Positions 32,994 through 42,856 of a stretch of 64,000 nt of DNA are shown here, in pieces (positions within the stretch are counted from its first letter, which is position 1; each line of letters opens with the position of its first letter). The notes beneath the pieces were generated by a model. That model worked only from the letters and a program-made list of their open reading frames with translations. It did not search any database and was not told the origin of the DNA. The position numbers were made by a program, and so were the translations under genes. Origin of the DNA: Psychrobacter sp. P2G3 (GTDB lineage: Bacteria > Pseudomonadota > Gammaproteobacteria > Pseudomonadales > Moraxellaceae). Location: positions 2,914,001 through 2,978,000 of the forward strand of contig NZ_CP012529.1 of NCBI RefSeq assembly GCF_001593285.1, in the 5' to 3' direction.

Positions 32994-33387
32994 AGTGTTT
33001 TCCTAGGGAAATTCGTGTATAGATTAATGTGTTGTGTCTCTACCTTATACTCTATGACAAAGCGGTCAGCTTCGTAATATTACTTACTGATTATTGGGCC
33101 TAATACGGACAAAAAAAGAGCAAATACTAAGAATAGTGCGGCATCAAATTTGGGATGCTTTATGTAGGACAGCATCATGATAGATGTTCGCCATTTAAGA
33201 TATATAATAGTTCAGGCTGTTGAAAAGCCTTAAGCTATCTAATCGTCTTATTAATCATGACGAGAATCAATAGAATAAGTAGTATAACGATTAACCAGCA
33301 GATATATTATCTACAAGTTAATCGTATCAATCACATATAGCGTATAAACAACTTAATAAAAAAGTTATTTATAAATGCTAAGCCGCT
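32994..33387 (-). other. Wide rpsG-fusA spacer with a long hairpin
   Basis: No gene is present on either strand. ACGATTAAC (33287-33295) and GTTAATCGT (33317-33325) form a 9-bp stem whose loop contains AGATA/TATCT that can extend it. No T tract follows. A separate fusA promoter is possible, but no convincing hexamer pair was found. Confidence 0.5.
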
Positions 33388-33861
33388 TTAGAAGCGATAA
33401 TGAGAGAATGCTTTGTTAGCATCTGCCATGCGGTGAACTTCGTCACGCTTTTTCATAGCATTACCTTTGCCTTCTGACGCATCAGACAATTCGCCAGCAA
33501 GGCGTAGAGCCATTGATTTTTCAGAACGCTTAGCAGCAGCTTCAGCTAACCAACGCATAGCCAAGGCAGTACGACGGGAGGGGCGTACTTCCATTGGTAC
33601 TTGATAGGTTGCACCACCAACACGGCGAGCTTTCACTTCAACCATTGGGCGTACATTTTCTAAAACTTCTTCAAAGAAAGATACTGGATCTTCGATGTTA
33701 CGCTTCTGGCTTACTGTCTCAAGGGCACCGTAAACGATACGCTCAGCAGTAGATTTTTTACCATGACTCATTACATGGTTGATGAACTTAGCGATGGTTT
33801 GGCTACCAAACTTAGGATCCGGTAGGATCTCACGGGTAGCAACGACGCGACGTCTTGGCAT
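33388..33861 (-). CDS. rpsG: Ribosomal protein S7
   Basis: 157 residues from the ATG at 33859-33861 ([20 protein letters not shown]), preceded by AAGGA; the frame continues 16 codons upstream without homology. S7 nucleates assembly of the 30S head and in enterics represses str-operon translation. Recognisable segments are [32 protein letters not shown] and the C-terminal [16 protein letters not shown]. Confidence 0.98.
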   Translation of the reverse strand: MPRRRVVATREILPDPKFGSQTIAKFINHVMSHGKKSTAERIVYGALETVSQKRNIEDPVSFFEEVLENVRPMVEVKARRVGGATYQVPMEVRPSRRTALAMRWLAEAAAKRSEKSMALRLAGELSDASEGKGNAMKKRDEVHRMADANKAFSHYRF

Positions 33862-34063
33862 AATAATAATCCTTATCTTCAGGAGTGTCTGACATTCACA
33901 ATCTCGCACCAGTCAATAATATAGGCGGTGTTATATCGAGTTGTCAGTCAGCCTTACTGCATGGCGGTATGTTATGACAGCATATTACTCATTTAGAATA
34001 AGAATACTGTTAACACCAAACCCATGCACAGTTAATGGGTGATACAAATAGGCTTAGCTAATA

Positions 34064-34438
34064 TTAAGCTTTAGGCTTCTTCGCACCATATTTAGAGCGA
34101 CCTTGTCTACGGTCTTTTACGCCAGCACAATCTAATGCACCGCGAACAGTGTGATAACGTACACCTGGTAGATCTTTTACACGACCACCACGAATAAGTA
34201 CAACACTATGCTCTTGTAAGTTATGACCTTCGCCGCCGATGTAGCTTGATACTTCATAACCAGAAGTCAAACGTACACGACAAACTTTACGCATTGCTGA
34301 GTTAGGTTTTTTAGGCGTGGTAGTATATACGCGAGTACATACACCGCGACGCTGTGGGCACGCTTGCAACGCAGGAACTTTTGACTTTTCCTTGATGGTT
34401 TTGCGACCCTTACGAATCAATTGGTTAGTTGTTGCCAT
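34064..34438 (-). CDS. rpsL: Ribosomal protein S12
   Basis: 124 residues, conserved throughout: [34 protein letters not shown] and [17 protein letters not shown]. The lysines at the two classic streptomycin-resistance sites (PKKPN and RVKDLPG) are wild type. It sits in the decoding centre. A strong GGAGAAGGA precedes the ATG. It is the first gene of the cluster and has a clear promoter and a leader hairpin upstream. Confidence 0.99.
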   Translation of the reverse strand: MATTNQLIRKGRKTIKEKSKVPALQACPQRRGVCTRVYTTTPKKPNSAMRKVCRVRLTSGYEVSSYIGGEGHNLQEHSVVLIRGGRVKDLPGVRYHTVRGALDCAGVKDRRQGRSKYGAKKPKA

Positions 34439-34468
34439 AAGGCATCCTTCTCCCGTTTGGTATAAAAC

Positions 34469-34532
34469 AAAAAAATGGGCGAATCCACCATCCTCTTCAT
34501 TAAAAGTGAAGATTTTGAGGCACCCATTTTTA
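34469..34532 (-). promoter_or_regulatory. Terminator-like hairpin in the rpsL 5' leader
   Basis: On the minus strand AAAAATGGG and CCCATTTTTTT form an outer stem around an inner ATCTTCA/TGAAGAGGAT stem-loop, and the T run ends 27 bases before the rpsL ATG. The promoter at 34542-34570 would start transcription at about 34535, right at the base of the hairpin. It is a candidate attenuator or 5'-end stabilising structure. Confidence 0.6.
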
Positions 34533-34541
34533 GGACAATGT

Positions 34542-34570
34542 ATTATAAAGATATGTTGCTGCTATTTCAA
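34542..34570 (-). promoter_or_regulatory. rpsL (str operon) promoter
   Basis: TTGAAA (34565-34570), exactly 17 bases, and TATAAT (34542-34547) on the minus strand; the best sigma-70 match in the window. The predicted start near 34535 gives a leader of about 97 bases. Confidence 0.8.
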
Positions 34571-34831
34571 CTACTTATAGTCAGTTTCACTTTACAATGC
34601 TGAATAGATATGCATTAAGTATACTCTAATATCGGTTAGCAATACAGTAAAGCATTGGCAGCAACTATAAACAACTTACTACGTACCTCTACAACTGTAA
34701 TAAGCTTTTAATTTATTATCGACTAAATGGCGATAAAGTCTTATTTTTCAAGGTAACTTTTGGGATATTTTGTTTCGTGCTTTATATACCAACATCCTCT
34801 ATTATCTTAATCAATAAGAGTCAATCAACCG
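34571..34831. other. Spacer between the EcsC-family gene and the rpsL promoter
   Basis: AT-rich DNA with no gene and no clear terminator for the EcsC-family gene, so some read-through into rpsL is possible. Confidence 0.5.
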
Positions 34832-35971
34832 TTATTTCTTAGCCTTAGTCTTAGTCTTAGTCTTCTTTCCAGTATCAGCTGATTTCTCATTATCTTTATT
34901 ATTAGATTTAGTGTCAGCAGGTTCGTCTGACTTTTTCTCTGAGGAACTATCAACATTATCAGATTTGTTATCTGAGTCTTTATCCTGCTTGGTTGTCATT
35001 TGGCTTACTTCTTCTTCGCTACTACTATCATCAGTGATAAATCGGTTAGCGAGTTTTGGCTCTGGCGCAAATGTTGCTTGAGCTACCCCAAGCACTTCGT
35101 CAATTAGACGACTATTGTAGTGCATACCGACAGCAACAGCACTTAATGGTAAGAAACGGCGTATCCACGATAGATTAATTTGATCTAAATCAACCCCTAC
35201 TTGCCCAGCGATATTGTCTATTTGCTCAGCGTAAAAGTTGACATTTTGATTTTTAAGACCAAGGTTTTTCAGTTCGCTGTGCAATCCGCGACTTTGAGCA
35301 TTATCGAGTAAACCCTTACCCACCCCAATACCTGCTAGCAGCGCTTGCTTTTCTTGCATCTTGCTCAAATCTGCACTGGCAAGTAGCTCATAAGCCATCT
35401 TGATCCCTTGCTTACCAGTCAAAGGCTTGTCATAGACAGCAGCTAATTGATAAACAGAACGCAATGATACCAACAAAAGCCACAAAGTATCAGCCAGCAA
35501 TCCTGGTAAACCTGCTAAGCCCGTCAGACCACCCAGAGTTGCCAACGCTCTATTCTGATTGGCGATATCAGTGGCTAGCGCATAACGTTGTTCATCATCT
35601 AGTACAGTAGTATCAGCAAAACGATGCTCGTTCGGCAAATCTAATTGGCTCCAATTAGCGGCTAGTTTGGCTACTTGAACAAAGGCGCTGTCTAATACAG
35701 ACTGAAATAAACTATTAGGTACGACTTTTTTAGCATATTTACCATACGTAGCAAAACGTGTACCTAATAATTGCTGTGTCGTTTTTAAGGTTTGCTCACG
35801 AAATAAATCTTGTTGATAATCCTCATCACCTAAGTTTACTGCCTTGTACTGACGTGGCTTACTTGCTTTGGCATTAGCACTATCAATTAATGATCCCATA
35901 CGTTCAAGATTATTACGGGTAAAATGGCCAATAGTATTGATACCTTGAGAAAGAGTGCTTCGTTTTGCCAT
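34832..35971 (-). CDS. EcsC family protein
   Basis: 379 residues. The central region (about 85-300) matches the EcsC family: a hydrophobic Gly-rich segment TLGGLTGLAGLPGLLADTLW, then LLLVSLRSVYQLAAVYDKPL and a C-terminal RRFLPLSAVAVGMHYNSRLI with the characteristic aromatic and Asn/Arg residues. EcsC was named from the Bacillus ecs locus; its molecular function is unknown. The last 70 residues are a low-complexity acidic Ser/Asp/Lys tail ending in KTKTKTKAKK, encoded by a six-base tandem repeat. It is on the same strand as rpsL, about 390 bases upstream. Confidence 0.8.
   Translation of the reverse strand: MAKRSTLSQGINTIGHFTRNNLERMGSLIDSANAKASKPRQYKAVNLGDEDYQQDLFREQTLKTTQQLLGTRFATYGKYAKKVVPNSLFQSVLDSAFVQVAKLAANWSQLDLPNEHRFADTTVLDDEQRYALATDIANQNRALATLGGLTGLAGLPGLLADTLWLLLVSLRSVYQLAAVYDKPLTGKQGIKMAYELLASADLSKMQEKQALLAGIGVGKGLLDNAQSRGLHSELKNLGLKNQNVNFYAEQIDNIAGQVGVDLDQINLSWIRRFLPLSAVAVGMHYNSRLIDEVLGVAQATFAPEPKLANRFITDDSSSEEEVSQMTTKQDKDSDNKSDNVDSSSEKKSDEPADTKSNNKDNEKSADTGKKTKTKTKAKK
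34840..34864. repeat. Six-base tandem repeat in the EcsC gene 3' end
   Basis: Four near-identical CTTAGT-type units encode the alternating Lys-Thr tail of the EcsC-family protein. Copy-number change would keep the reading frame. Confidence 0.6.
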
Positions 35972-36614
35972 CGTTATATCCTTAGTATGATGATTAAATA
36001 ACTTAAAATTAAAATCGACAAATCTTTATTATGTACGGCTATGCATTGAGTTTTTTGACGTACCAATTTAATGTACCAATAAATTCTGATAAAACAACAA
36101 AAATGTTTGTCTATATCAATGCTCAGGTCATCATTTTAGCTATATCTTAACTTCTATGTCAGTGTGAACAATGTTATCAATATCGTAAAGTTTGTATCTA
36201 AAAGTATGGCTTATCTAACACTATAAGCATGATATAGAAACTATATATGTGTATTTTTTAGCCCATATACTATCCCTATGACTGCTATAATAACGCATGT
36301 TATATTTATAGAAACCAGTCAAACAAGCCTTTTTATCTTACCTTTAAGAATTATTATTTTTTTGCGACTGTTTTGCATTAGAGAAAAGATTTTGAGTCGT
36401 TGATACGTTATCATAATAATAACGTAATAATATGCAAATTCAGCTATGGTTGAATGATTGCTTCGTCATTTAATACGACATTATCAAATATTTTAAATAT
36501 ATCAAGTACGAAGGCAGCTACCTAGTAAAAGCGGCAAACATCTACACATAGATAGCAGTTATAAGTATTCACAGCTAGATATTGACAACAATTAATTACT
36601 ATAAGGAATGGAAT
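35972..36614. other. Divergent intergenic region before fabB
   Basis: About 640 bases of very AT-rich DNA with no gene. It should contain promoters for the EcsC gene and for fabB. Visible are a GTACCAAT direct repeat near 36060-36080, an isolated TATAAT near 36290, and a perfect inverted repeat ACGTTAT/ATAACGT at 36405-36425 with TTTGCAT/ATGCAAA nearby. No regulator can be assigned. Confidence 0.5.
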
Positions 36615-37865
36615 ATGCGCCGAGTTGTTATTACTGGAGCAGGGATTGTCTCTTGTATCGGACATGATTTAGCCACCGTCACATCTGCTCTTAAACAAGG
36701 TCAGTCTGGTATTACATTTAATGAAACTTACGCTGAACATGGGTTTAAGTCGCAAGTAAGCGGTAGCATCGACAAAACGGCGCTAGATACGGCTGGTATT
36801 GATCGTAAATTGAAACGATTTTTTAGCGATGCGAGTCTTTATGCTTACGTCAGTGCGTTAGCGGCCATTAAACAATCTGGTTTGTCACTTGAAACCATCA
36901 ATCATAATCCGCGTGTCGGCGTGGTAGCAGGTTCGGGTGGTGCATCGACAGAAGATGTAGTCAGCGCAGTCGATGCTATGCGCGAGAAAGGCCTACGCGG
37001 GGTCGGAGCAATGGCTGTACCAAAGACTATGAGTAGCTCGGTATCAGCAGCACTAGCAACTGGGCTTAAAATTCAAGGTATTTCTTACTCTATTTCTTCT
37101 GCCTGTGCAACTTCAACTCATTGTATCGGCCATGCAGCTGAACTCATTCAACTAGGTAAGGCCGATGTGATACTTGCTGGTGGTAGTGAAGCTGAAGACT
37201 GGACCCAGTCGTGTATGTTTGATGCGATGGGTGCGATGAGCACTCAGTACAATGATACGCCTAAACAATCTTCGCGTGCTTATGACAGAGATCGCGATGG
37301 CTTCGTAATCGCTGGTGGCGGCGCAATGGTAGTCGTTGAGAGTCTCGAGCATGCACAGGCACGTGGCGCAAATATTTTAGCAGAGATTGTCGGCTATGGT
37401 GCCAGCTCGGATGGGGCAGAAATGGTTGCGCCAAGTGGTGAAGGTGCCGTACGTTGTATGCAGCAAGCATTAGCTCAAGCCGGATTAGAGCGTGTTGATT
37501 ATGTTAATACCCATGGTACCAGCACACCGCTAGGGGATATTACTGAGCTTAAGGCTATTGCTAAAGTATTTGCATCAGACACTGACACTCCTACTAAAAA
37601 CTCTGTGCCACCTATTAGTTCTACCAAGTCAATGACAGGTCATAGCTTGGGTGCTGTTGGAGCGCAGGAATTAATCTACTGTTTACTTATGCTGCAAGAA
37701 GGCTTTATTGCCCCAAGTATTAATATTGAAAATCTTGATGAGGCAGCTGCCCCTTTCGATATCGTCACTGAGCTACGTGAAACTAAGCTAAATACCCTTA
37801 TGAGCAATAGCTTTGGTTTTGGTGGCACCAACGCGACCTTAATTATTAAAAGGTTTGACGCTTAA
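36615..37865 (+). CDS. fabB: 3-oxoacyl-ACP synthase I
   Basis: 416 residues from the ATG at 36615, which has AAGGA upstream; the frame extends 11 codons further without homology. The sequence tracks E. coli FabB closely rather than FabF. The catalytic Cys is in [14 protein letters not shown], and the two His residues are in [11 protein letters not shown] and [12 protein letters not shown]; the C-terminus is [16 protein letters not shown]. It elongates acyl-ACP by condensation with malonyl-ACP and in E. coli is essential for unsaturated fatty acids. pabB begins three bases after its stop. Confidence 0.96.
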   Translation: MRRVVITGAGIVSCIGHDLATVTSALKQGQSGITFNETYAEHGFKSQVSGSIDKTALDTAGIDRKLKRFFSDASLYAYVSALAAIKQSGLSLETINHNPRVGVVAGSGGASTEDVVSAVDAMREKGLRGVGAMAVPKTMSSSVSAALATGLKIQGISYSISSACATSTHCIGHAAELIQLGKADVILAGGSEAEDWTQSCMFDAMGAMSTQYNDTPKQSSRAYDRDRDGFVIAGGGAMVVVESLEHAQARGANILAEIVGYGASSDGAEMVAPSGEGAVRCMQQALAQAGLERVDYVNTHGTSTPLGDITELKAIAKVFASDTDTPTKNSVPPISSTKSMTGHSLGAVGAQELIYCLLMLQEGFIAPSINIENLDEAAAPFDIVTELRETKLNTLMSNSFGFGGTNATLIIKRFDA

Positions 37866-37868
37866 ACT

Positions 37869-39620
37869 ATGCTCGCATCAAACTCTTCTCAAGATGAGAT
37901 TAGACAGACTCAATATGCACAAACGCCAGCTATCAAAAATAGCTGGCGTTTTGGCGACTTATCAGCCGCAGAACTGCTACCACAACTGCAGAGGCATTTA
38001 CTTTCCCAAGATACTAAAGCTAATTGGCAATTGGTTTGGTTAAATAATAATGGGCGACCTGTAATTGGCCTACTACCTAAAGTAAGCTGGTCTGTTTACT
38101 CTGCTGACAGCAAAATATCTAACAAGCAGCTGCCCGATTCTAAATATAGAGTGATAAAAAACTTTCGAAATGATAGTAATGCACTAACGACAGCGCATAT
38201 GAGTTATGCAGAATGGCAGGATGAACTGATCCATTATAGTCAGGCTTACGAGTCTGATAGTAGCGTTTCAAACTTAATAGATAAATCTAATGAGGAACCA
38301 AGTTATCATCACGGTCTAATAGGCTTTATTGGTTATGACATTGCTGCTTATGAATTAAGTCCAGCAGCTAAAATCGAACTGGCTGCGCAGCCTTGTGCGG
38401 TATTGGGACATTATGATATCTATCTGACCCCGTCCAATGAAGACAAAACTGGCTGGAAATTAAATACTTTAGCACTGGATACTGATAACGAAACAACAAG
38501 TTCAATACTAGCTGAGCTTATATCTTACTTTAGTATCTTAGACCATGAACTATCCCAGATAAAAAAGGCAGCTGACAATCTTGAATGCCAACTAACTCCC
38601 TTAGTATTGAATGCGCGCTGGCATAAAGATGATTATCAGAATGCTTTTGAGAAAACCCAAGACTACTTACAACAGGGTGACTGTTATCAAATCAATCTAA
38701 CGCAAGCTTGGCAAGGCTGCCTTAATAAGTTAGATGGCTCATACAATTATAACGACTCTATAACAACGCTCGTTGATTACCTACCTACCCTACATCGAAA
38801 TACTCAGGCACCATTTGCTGGTTATTTAGGGGTTAATAGTAATTTAGATGACTTAGGTGACTTAGATAACTTAGATAACTTAGATAATTTGGAACCTAAC
38901 TATACAACAACTGATAACCATGCTAAAAACGTTAAGCATGTCAAAACCCCACCCTTAAGCTTTGAGCTATTGAGCTGCTCACCTGAGCTGTTTTTTACTT
39001 TTATAAAAGATATGGCTACAGGCTCGCATCACATTATTACTAAACCAATCAAAGGTACTCGTCCTAGAGGTATGGATAATGAGCAAGATTTAACCTTAAA
39101 GCAGCAATTGATTGACAGTAACAAAGATCGTGCTGAGAATGTCATGATTGTCGATTTATTACGTAATGACTTAGGTAAATATGCCAAAACTGGGAGTGTA
39201 AAAGTACCGCATTTATTCGCAATTGAAAGCTTTAGCAATGTGCATCACATGGTCAGCACCATTACCGCTGAGCTAAAGCCCGATGCACATCCGTTAGCAG
39301 TATTATTTGGCAGTCTACCTGCAGGCTCAATCACTGGTACGCCCAAAAGGCGTGCTGTTGAAATCATCTCTGAATTAGAAGCGGGACCGCGAGGCGCTTA
39401 TTGTGGCACCATGGGTTTTATGAATTTTAATGGAAGTGGTCAATGGAATGTGCTCATTCGTACATTGCAAGCCGACACATCGTTGAATGCAGCAGGGCAA
39501 GTAAGCTTATGGGCTGGTGGCGGTATTACTGTCGCCTCTGATTGTGACGAAGAATATCAAGAATGTCTGGATAAAGTTGGCAACTTACTGAATGTATTAA
39601 ATCAAGCAGGCATAACCTAA
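37869..39620 (+). CDS. pabB: Aminodeoxychorismate synthase component I
   Basis: 583 residues, larger than the usual 450-480. It converts chorismate with ammonia from PabA to aminodeoxychorismate for folate. The chorismate-binding core is clear: KPIKGTRPRG, ENVMIVDLLRNDLG, GSLPAGSITGTPKRRAVEII, AYCGTMGFMNF and WAGGGITVASD. KPIKGT places it with PabB rather than with typical TrpE. Extra length includes an Asp/Asn/Leu-rich insert at about residues 322-342, encoded by nine-base tandem repeats. The ATG is three bases after fabB, and a strong hairpin lies inside codons 18-28. Confidence 0.93.
   Translation: MLASNSSQDEIRQTQYAQTPAIKNSWRFGDLSAAELLPQLQRHLLSQDTKANWQLVWLNNNGRPVIGLLPKVSWSVYSADSKISNKQLPDSKYRVIKNFRNDSNALTTAHMSYAEWQDELIHYSQAYESDSSVSNLIDKSNEEPSYHHGLIGFIGYDIAAYELSPAAKIELAAQPCAVLGHYDIYLTPSNEDKTGWKLNTLALDTDNETTSSILAELISYFSILDHELSQIKKAADNLECQLTPLVLNARWHKDDYQNAFEKTQDYLQQGDCYQINLTQAWQGCLNKLDGSYNYNDSITTLVDYLPTLHRNTQAPFAGYLGVNSNLDDLGDLDNLDNLDNLEPNYTTTDNHAKNVKHVKTPPLSFELLSCSPELFFTFIKDMATGSHHIITKPIKGTRPRGMDNEQDLTLKQQLIDSNKDRAENVMIVDLLRNDLGKYAKTGSVKVPHLFAIESFSNVHHMVSTITAELKPDAHPLAVLFGSLPAGSITGTPKRRAVEIISELEAGPRGAYCGTMGFMNFNGSGQWNVLIRTLQADTSLNAAGQVSLWAGGGITVASDCDEEYQECLDKVGNLLNVLNQAGIT
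37921..37951 (+). other. Perfect 13-bp hairpin inside the start of pabB
   Basis: AAACGCCAGCTAT (37921-37933), loop CAAAA and ATAGCTGGCGTTT (37939-37951), followed by one more T, about 55 bases past the fabB stop. It has the form of an intrinsic terminator with a short T tract and lies within the pabB coding sequence. Confidence 0.65.
38846..38892. repeat. Nine-base tandem repeat in pabB
   Basis: Successive variants of TTAGATAAC encode LDDLGDLDNLDNLDNLE. The unit is a multiple of three, so gain or loss keeps the frame. Confidence 0.7.
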
Positions 39621-39676
39621 AAAATTTGCTTTGAAAATTTTAGCTGGGCAGTTGAAAAGACTCATATGATTAAATA

Positions 39677-39753
39677 CAAAATTGAGTAGGTGAATTACTC
39701 GCTGGTTTCTAACTTAATGAAAACGTTAACTACCAGCGAATAATTCAATTTTG
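39677..39753. terminator. Long inverted repeat between convergent pabB and hisC
   Basis: GAATTACTCGCTGGT and ACCAGCGAATAATTC are complementary over 15 bp with one mismatch, extended outward by CAAAATTGA/TCAATTTTG. It sits between two convergent stops and probably ends both transcripts, although the T tracts are short. Confidence 0.55.
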
Positions 39754-39767
39754 CACTAATAAAAAAA

Positions 39768-40916
39768 TTAGCCAATATTTGATATAGAGTTACTGTCTTC
39801 ATTGGTCGCTTGCATGGCAGTCAGCGCATCAATTAAACGCTCATGTTGTGCTTGCGTACCAATAGTAATACGTAAGTATTCCTGAATCCGTGGTTTATCA
39901 AAATGACGCACAATGATACCTTGTTCGCGCAATGTGCTAGCGACTGCGCTAGCATCACCGTCGTGAGGACGGGCAAACACAAAGTTAGCATGTGATGGCA
40001 ATACTTGATAGCTCAATGCTGTCAGCTGAGTCGTTAATGACTCGCGTAAATCAATAACTTGCTGACGTGTTTGCTCAAAATAATCGGCATCTAAAACACT
40101 GGCAGTCGCTCCAGCTTGAGCTAACTTATCTAATGGATAGCTATTAAAGCTATTTTTCATACGGGTCAATGCTTCGATTAATGACGCATTTCCAAAAGCC
40201 ATTCCAACACGCAAACCTGCCAGAGAGCGAGACTTTGAAAAGGTTTGGGTCACTAAGATATTATCAAACTCATTAATTAAACTTACTGCTGAAGCTTGTG
40301 TGTTTGAACTGGCTTCATCTATACAGGCAAAGTCAATATAGGCCTCATCAATGACAACCACCGAATTAGAATGCTCGCTGGCAAGTTTGCGAATATCAGC
40401 AAGCGATAACAATAGACCTGTTGGTGCATTAGGATTGGCAATAATAATACCACTACAAGGCTGACGATAAGCGTCAGGATCTATACTAAAGTCAGCTTCT
40501 AACGCAATCTGCACCAGTTCTACACCAAAGGTCTGTGCATAAACAGGATAGAAGCTATAGCTAATATCTGGCGCTAACACAGGGCGTTCTTTTAAAAAGA
40601 AGCTGGCAAATACTAAAGCTAGAACTTCATCTGAACCATTACCGACAAATACTTGGTTTACATCAAGACTATATAGCTGTGCTAATGCACTACGCAAGTC
40701 ATCAGATTCAGGCGCTGGATACAAACGTAGATCATCAGCTTGCTGCTCTAAGACTTTAGCAATGGCTTCCCCCACTTTCGGCGATGGCGGAAACGGGTTT
40801 TCATTGGTGTTTAATTTGCATAAATTAGCATGCTGAGGCTGCTCGCCAGGGACGTAAGGTGACAAGTTACGCGCTTTGGATGACCAAAGTCTGGTATCAA
40901 CTTTTCGTTCGCTCAT
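39768..40916 (-). CDS. hisC: Histidinol-phosphate aminotransferase
   Basis: 382 residues, class I/II PLP aminotransferase. It converts imidazole acetol phosphate to histidinol phosphate. Visible are LNTNENPFPPSP at the N-terminus, VGNGSDEVL, ANPNAPTG, VVIDEAYIDF and the PLP-lysine motif TFSKSRSLAGLRVG. A C-terminal stretch of about 15 residues (TNEDSNSISN) is disordered-looking. It follows hisD, but 364 bases separate them, so coupling is weak. Confidence 0.96.
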   Translation of the reverse strand: MSERKVDTRLWSSKARNLSPYVPGEQPQHANLCKLNTNENPFPPSPKVGEAIAKVLEQQADDLRLYPAPESDDLRSALAQLYSLDVNQVFVGNGSDEVLALVFASFFLKERPVLAPDISYSFYPVYAQTFGVELVQIALEADFSIDPDAYRQPCSGIIIANPNAPTGLLLSLADIRKLASEHSNSVVVIDEAYIDFACIDEASSNTQASAVSLINEFDNILVTQTFSKSRSLAGLRVGMAFGNASLIEALTRMKNSFNSYPLDKLAQAGATASVLDADYFEQTRQQVIDLRESLTTQLTALSYQVLPSHANFVFARPHDGDASAVASTLREQGIIVRHFDKPRIQEYLRITIGTQAQHERLIDALTAMQATNEDSNSISNIG

Positions 40917-41280
40917 ATGTTATCCTACTAATAGCTAAAATGGTTGCAGACAAGACATAAAATGATAGTAATAATCATGCCTCAATTAGGTTTACAACGC
41001 TCTGTTTATGAATAGCGGGAGAGCAATCTCTACATCAGCTCTTACCTGATAAACAGGAGTAACACTTCCTTGTCTTTGTAGGATATAAAGCTTATCTATG
41101 TATAATAAAAAAATCCGATAAGATTTGTTTGCGGCTATTTTAGAAGTAGTACCTAAAAAATAGTCTCTATTAATATCCTACTTAAATTCTATACAGTCAC
41201 TACTATAACGACTATGTATTTCTGACAAAGGGTTCTTTATAGCCGCTATCCTGTCTATATATCGGCTATTTAAAAGCATT
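40917..41280 (-). other. hisD-hisC spacer
   Basis: No gene is seen. A TAGCCG/CGGCTA dyad (41240-41268) follows hisD directly, and a weak AAATC/GATTT hairpin with seven T residues lies near 41105-41125 on the minus strand. hisC therefore probably has its own promoter in the remaining AT-rich sequence. Confidence 0.45.
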
Positions 41281-42576
41281 TTACTGGTAACGATAACGAG
41301 CTGAGCGCGCATGAGCTTCTAAATCTTCACGCTGCGCTAAAATATCAGCTGTCTCAGCCAGTGGCTTACTACCGCTTTCACTACAATAAATAATTGATGA
41401 TTTCTTTTGAAAGTCATAGACACCTAGCGGAGAAGAAAAACGCGCAGTTCCCGATGTAGGGAGCACATGATTAGGGCCAGCACAGTAATCACCGATGGCC
41501 TCAGGCGTGTGACGTCCCATAAATATAGCACCAGCATGACGAATATCGCCAAGCAGCGCATCAGGGTCGTTAACAGACAGCTCTAAATGCTCAGGGGCAA
41601 TACGATTAACGAGTGCCATACCCTCACTTCTATCTTTGACCAAGATAAGCGCACCACGATTCTGTAGAGAGTCACGAGCGATATCAGCTTTTGGCAACTC
41701 TGCTAATGCTTTTTCAATCTCAGCAGCTACCTCTGATAGCTGCTCGCTACTTGTCGTTACAAAGATCGCTTGGGCAATACGGTCATGTTCAGCTTGAGAC
41801 AATAAATCCATAGCTAGCCAGTCAGCGCGATCTTGCGCTTCACCTTCTGCATATACTAATACTTCAGATGGGCCAGCTATCATATCGATACCTACCTGTC
41901 CAAAAACGGCACGTTTAGCCGCCGCCACATATTTATTACCCGGACCCGTTATTTTATCCACTGCTGGAATAGCTTCGGTGCCATATGCTAATGCTGCAAC
42001 AGCTTGTGCCCCACCAATGGTGAAGACACGATCAACTTGTGCTAAATGCGCCGCTGCTAATACTAGTGGATTAAGCACACCTTTAGGCGCTGGTACGACC
42101 ATGATGACTTCAGTAACGCCAGCAACTTTTGCAGGAATGGCATTCATAAGCACGGAAGACGGATAAGATGCGAGCCCGCCTGGTACGTAAATACCCACAC
42201 GATCAAGTGGCGTGACTTTTTGACCTAAGCGGTTGCCTAGCTCATCTTCATATTGCCAAGTCTCTTGTACTTGTCGTTCATGAAATGTCTGTACCCGTGT
42301 TGCCGCTGTCGTCAATGCAGACTTTACTTTCGCATCCAAATTATCAAAAGCTTTAGCAAGTGAATCTTTCGATAGCTCTAACTCTTGCATCGTCGTTGCT
42401 GGATGCTGATCAAACTGCTGAGTCAATGTTAACACTGCATTATCACCATCGCGGCGTACTTGGGTAATAATATCATCAACGGTTTTTAATAAATCAGCAT
42501 CATTAACCGTTTCAAAGGCTAACAGTGCCGTTAACTGCTGCTCAAAATCGGTATCTTGGGTACTTAACTGGCGCAT
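41281..42576 (-). CDS. hisD: Histidinol dehydrogenase
   Basis: 431 residues, usual length. It oxidises histidinol to histidine with NAD+ and zinc, the last two steps of the pathway. Signatures are [54 protein letters not shown] (zinc ligands Gln and His) and [18 protein letters not shown] (zinc ligands Asp and, near the C-terminus, His). It lies between hisG and hisC on the same strand, with a terminator between hisG and hisD. Confidence 0.98.
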   Translation of the reverse strand: MRQLSTQDTDFEQQLTALLAFETVNDADLLKTVDDIITQVRRDGDNAVLTLTQQFDQHPATTMQELELSKDSLAKAFDNLDAKVKSALTTAATRVQTFHERQVQETWQYEDELGNRLGQKVTPLDRVGIYVPGGLASYPSSVLMNAIPAKVAGVTEVIMVVPAPKGVLNPLVLAAAHLAQVDRVFTIGGAQAVAALAYGTEAIPAVDKITGPGNKYVAAAKRAVFGQVGIDMIAGPSEVLVYAEGEAQDRADWLAMDLLSQAEHDRIAQAIFVTTSSEQLSEVAAEIEKALAELPKADIARDSLQNRGALILVKDRSEGMALVNRIAPEHLELSVNDPDALLGDIRHAGAIFMGRHTPEAIGDYCAGPNHVLPTSGTARFSSPLGVYDFQKKSSIIYCSESGSKPLAETADILAQREDLEAHARSARYRYQ

Positions 42577-42729
42577 GACTCAATCCTATGTTTAAGCTAA
42601 AAAGATCTCTGTAGAAAGTAAACGCTATAAAAACAATCAAACTATGGTAATGGGATAATGGCTTTAGCCTACTTACCTATTGCTATAAGCAAATGATAAG
42701 AGGCTTATATCTTCCAGTAAATACACATG

Positions 42730-42780
42730 AAAAAACCAGTTTAGCATGCTATGTCTATCATAGAGCGCCAAACTGGTTTT
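42730..42780 (-). terminator. Terminator after hisG
   Basis: AAAACCAGTTTGG and a complementary CTAAACTGGTTTTTT arm form a strong stem with a T run on the minus strand, 77 bases past the hisG stop. It separates murA-hisG from hisD. Confidence 0.85.
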
Positions 42781-42856
42781 AAAACTCACATAATAGCTTT
42801 TGGTATTATCAATAATAAATAACGCTAACACTTAACATGCATCAGACAAATGACCA

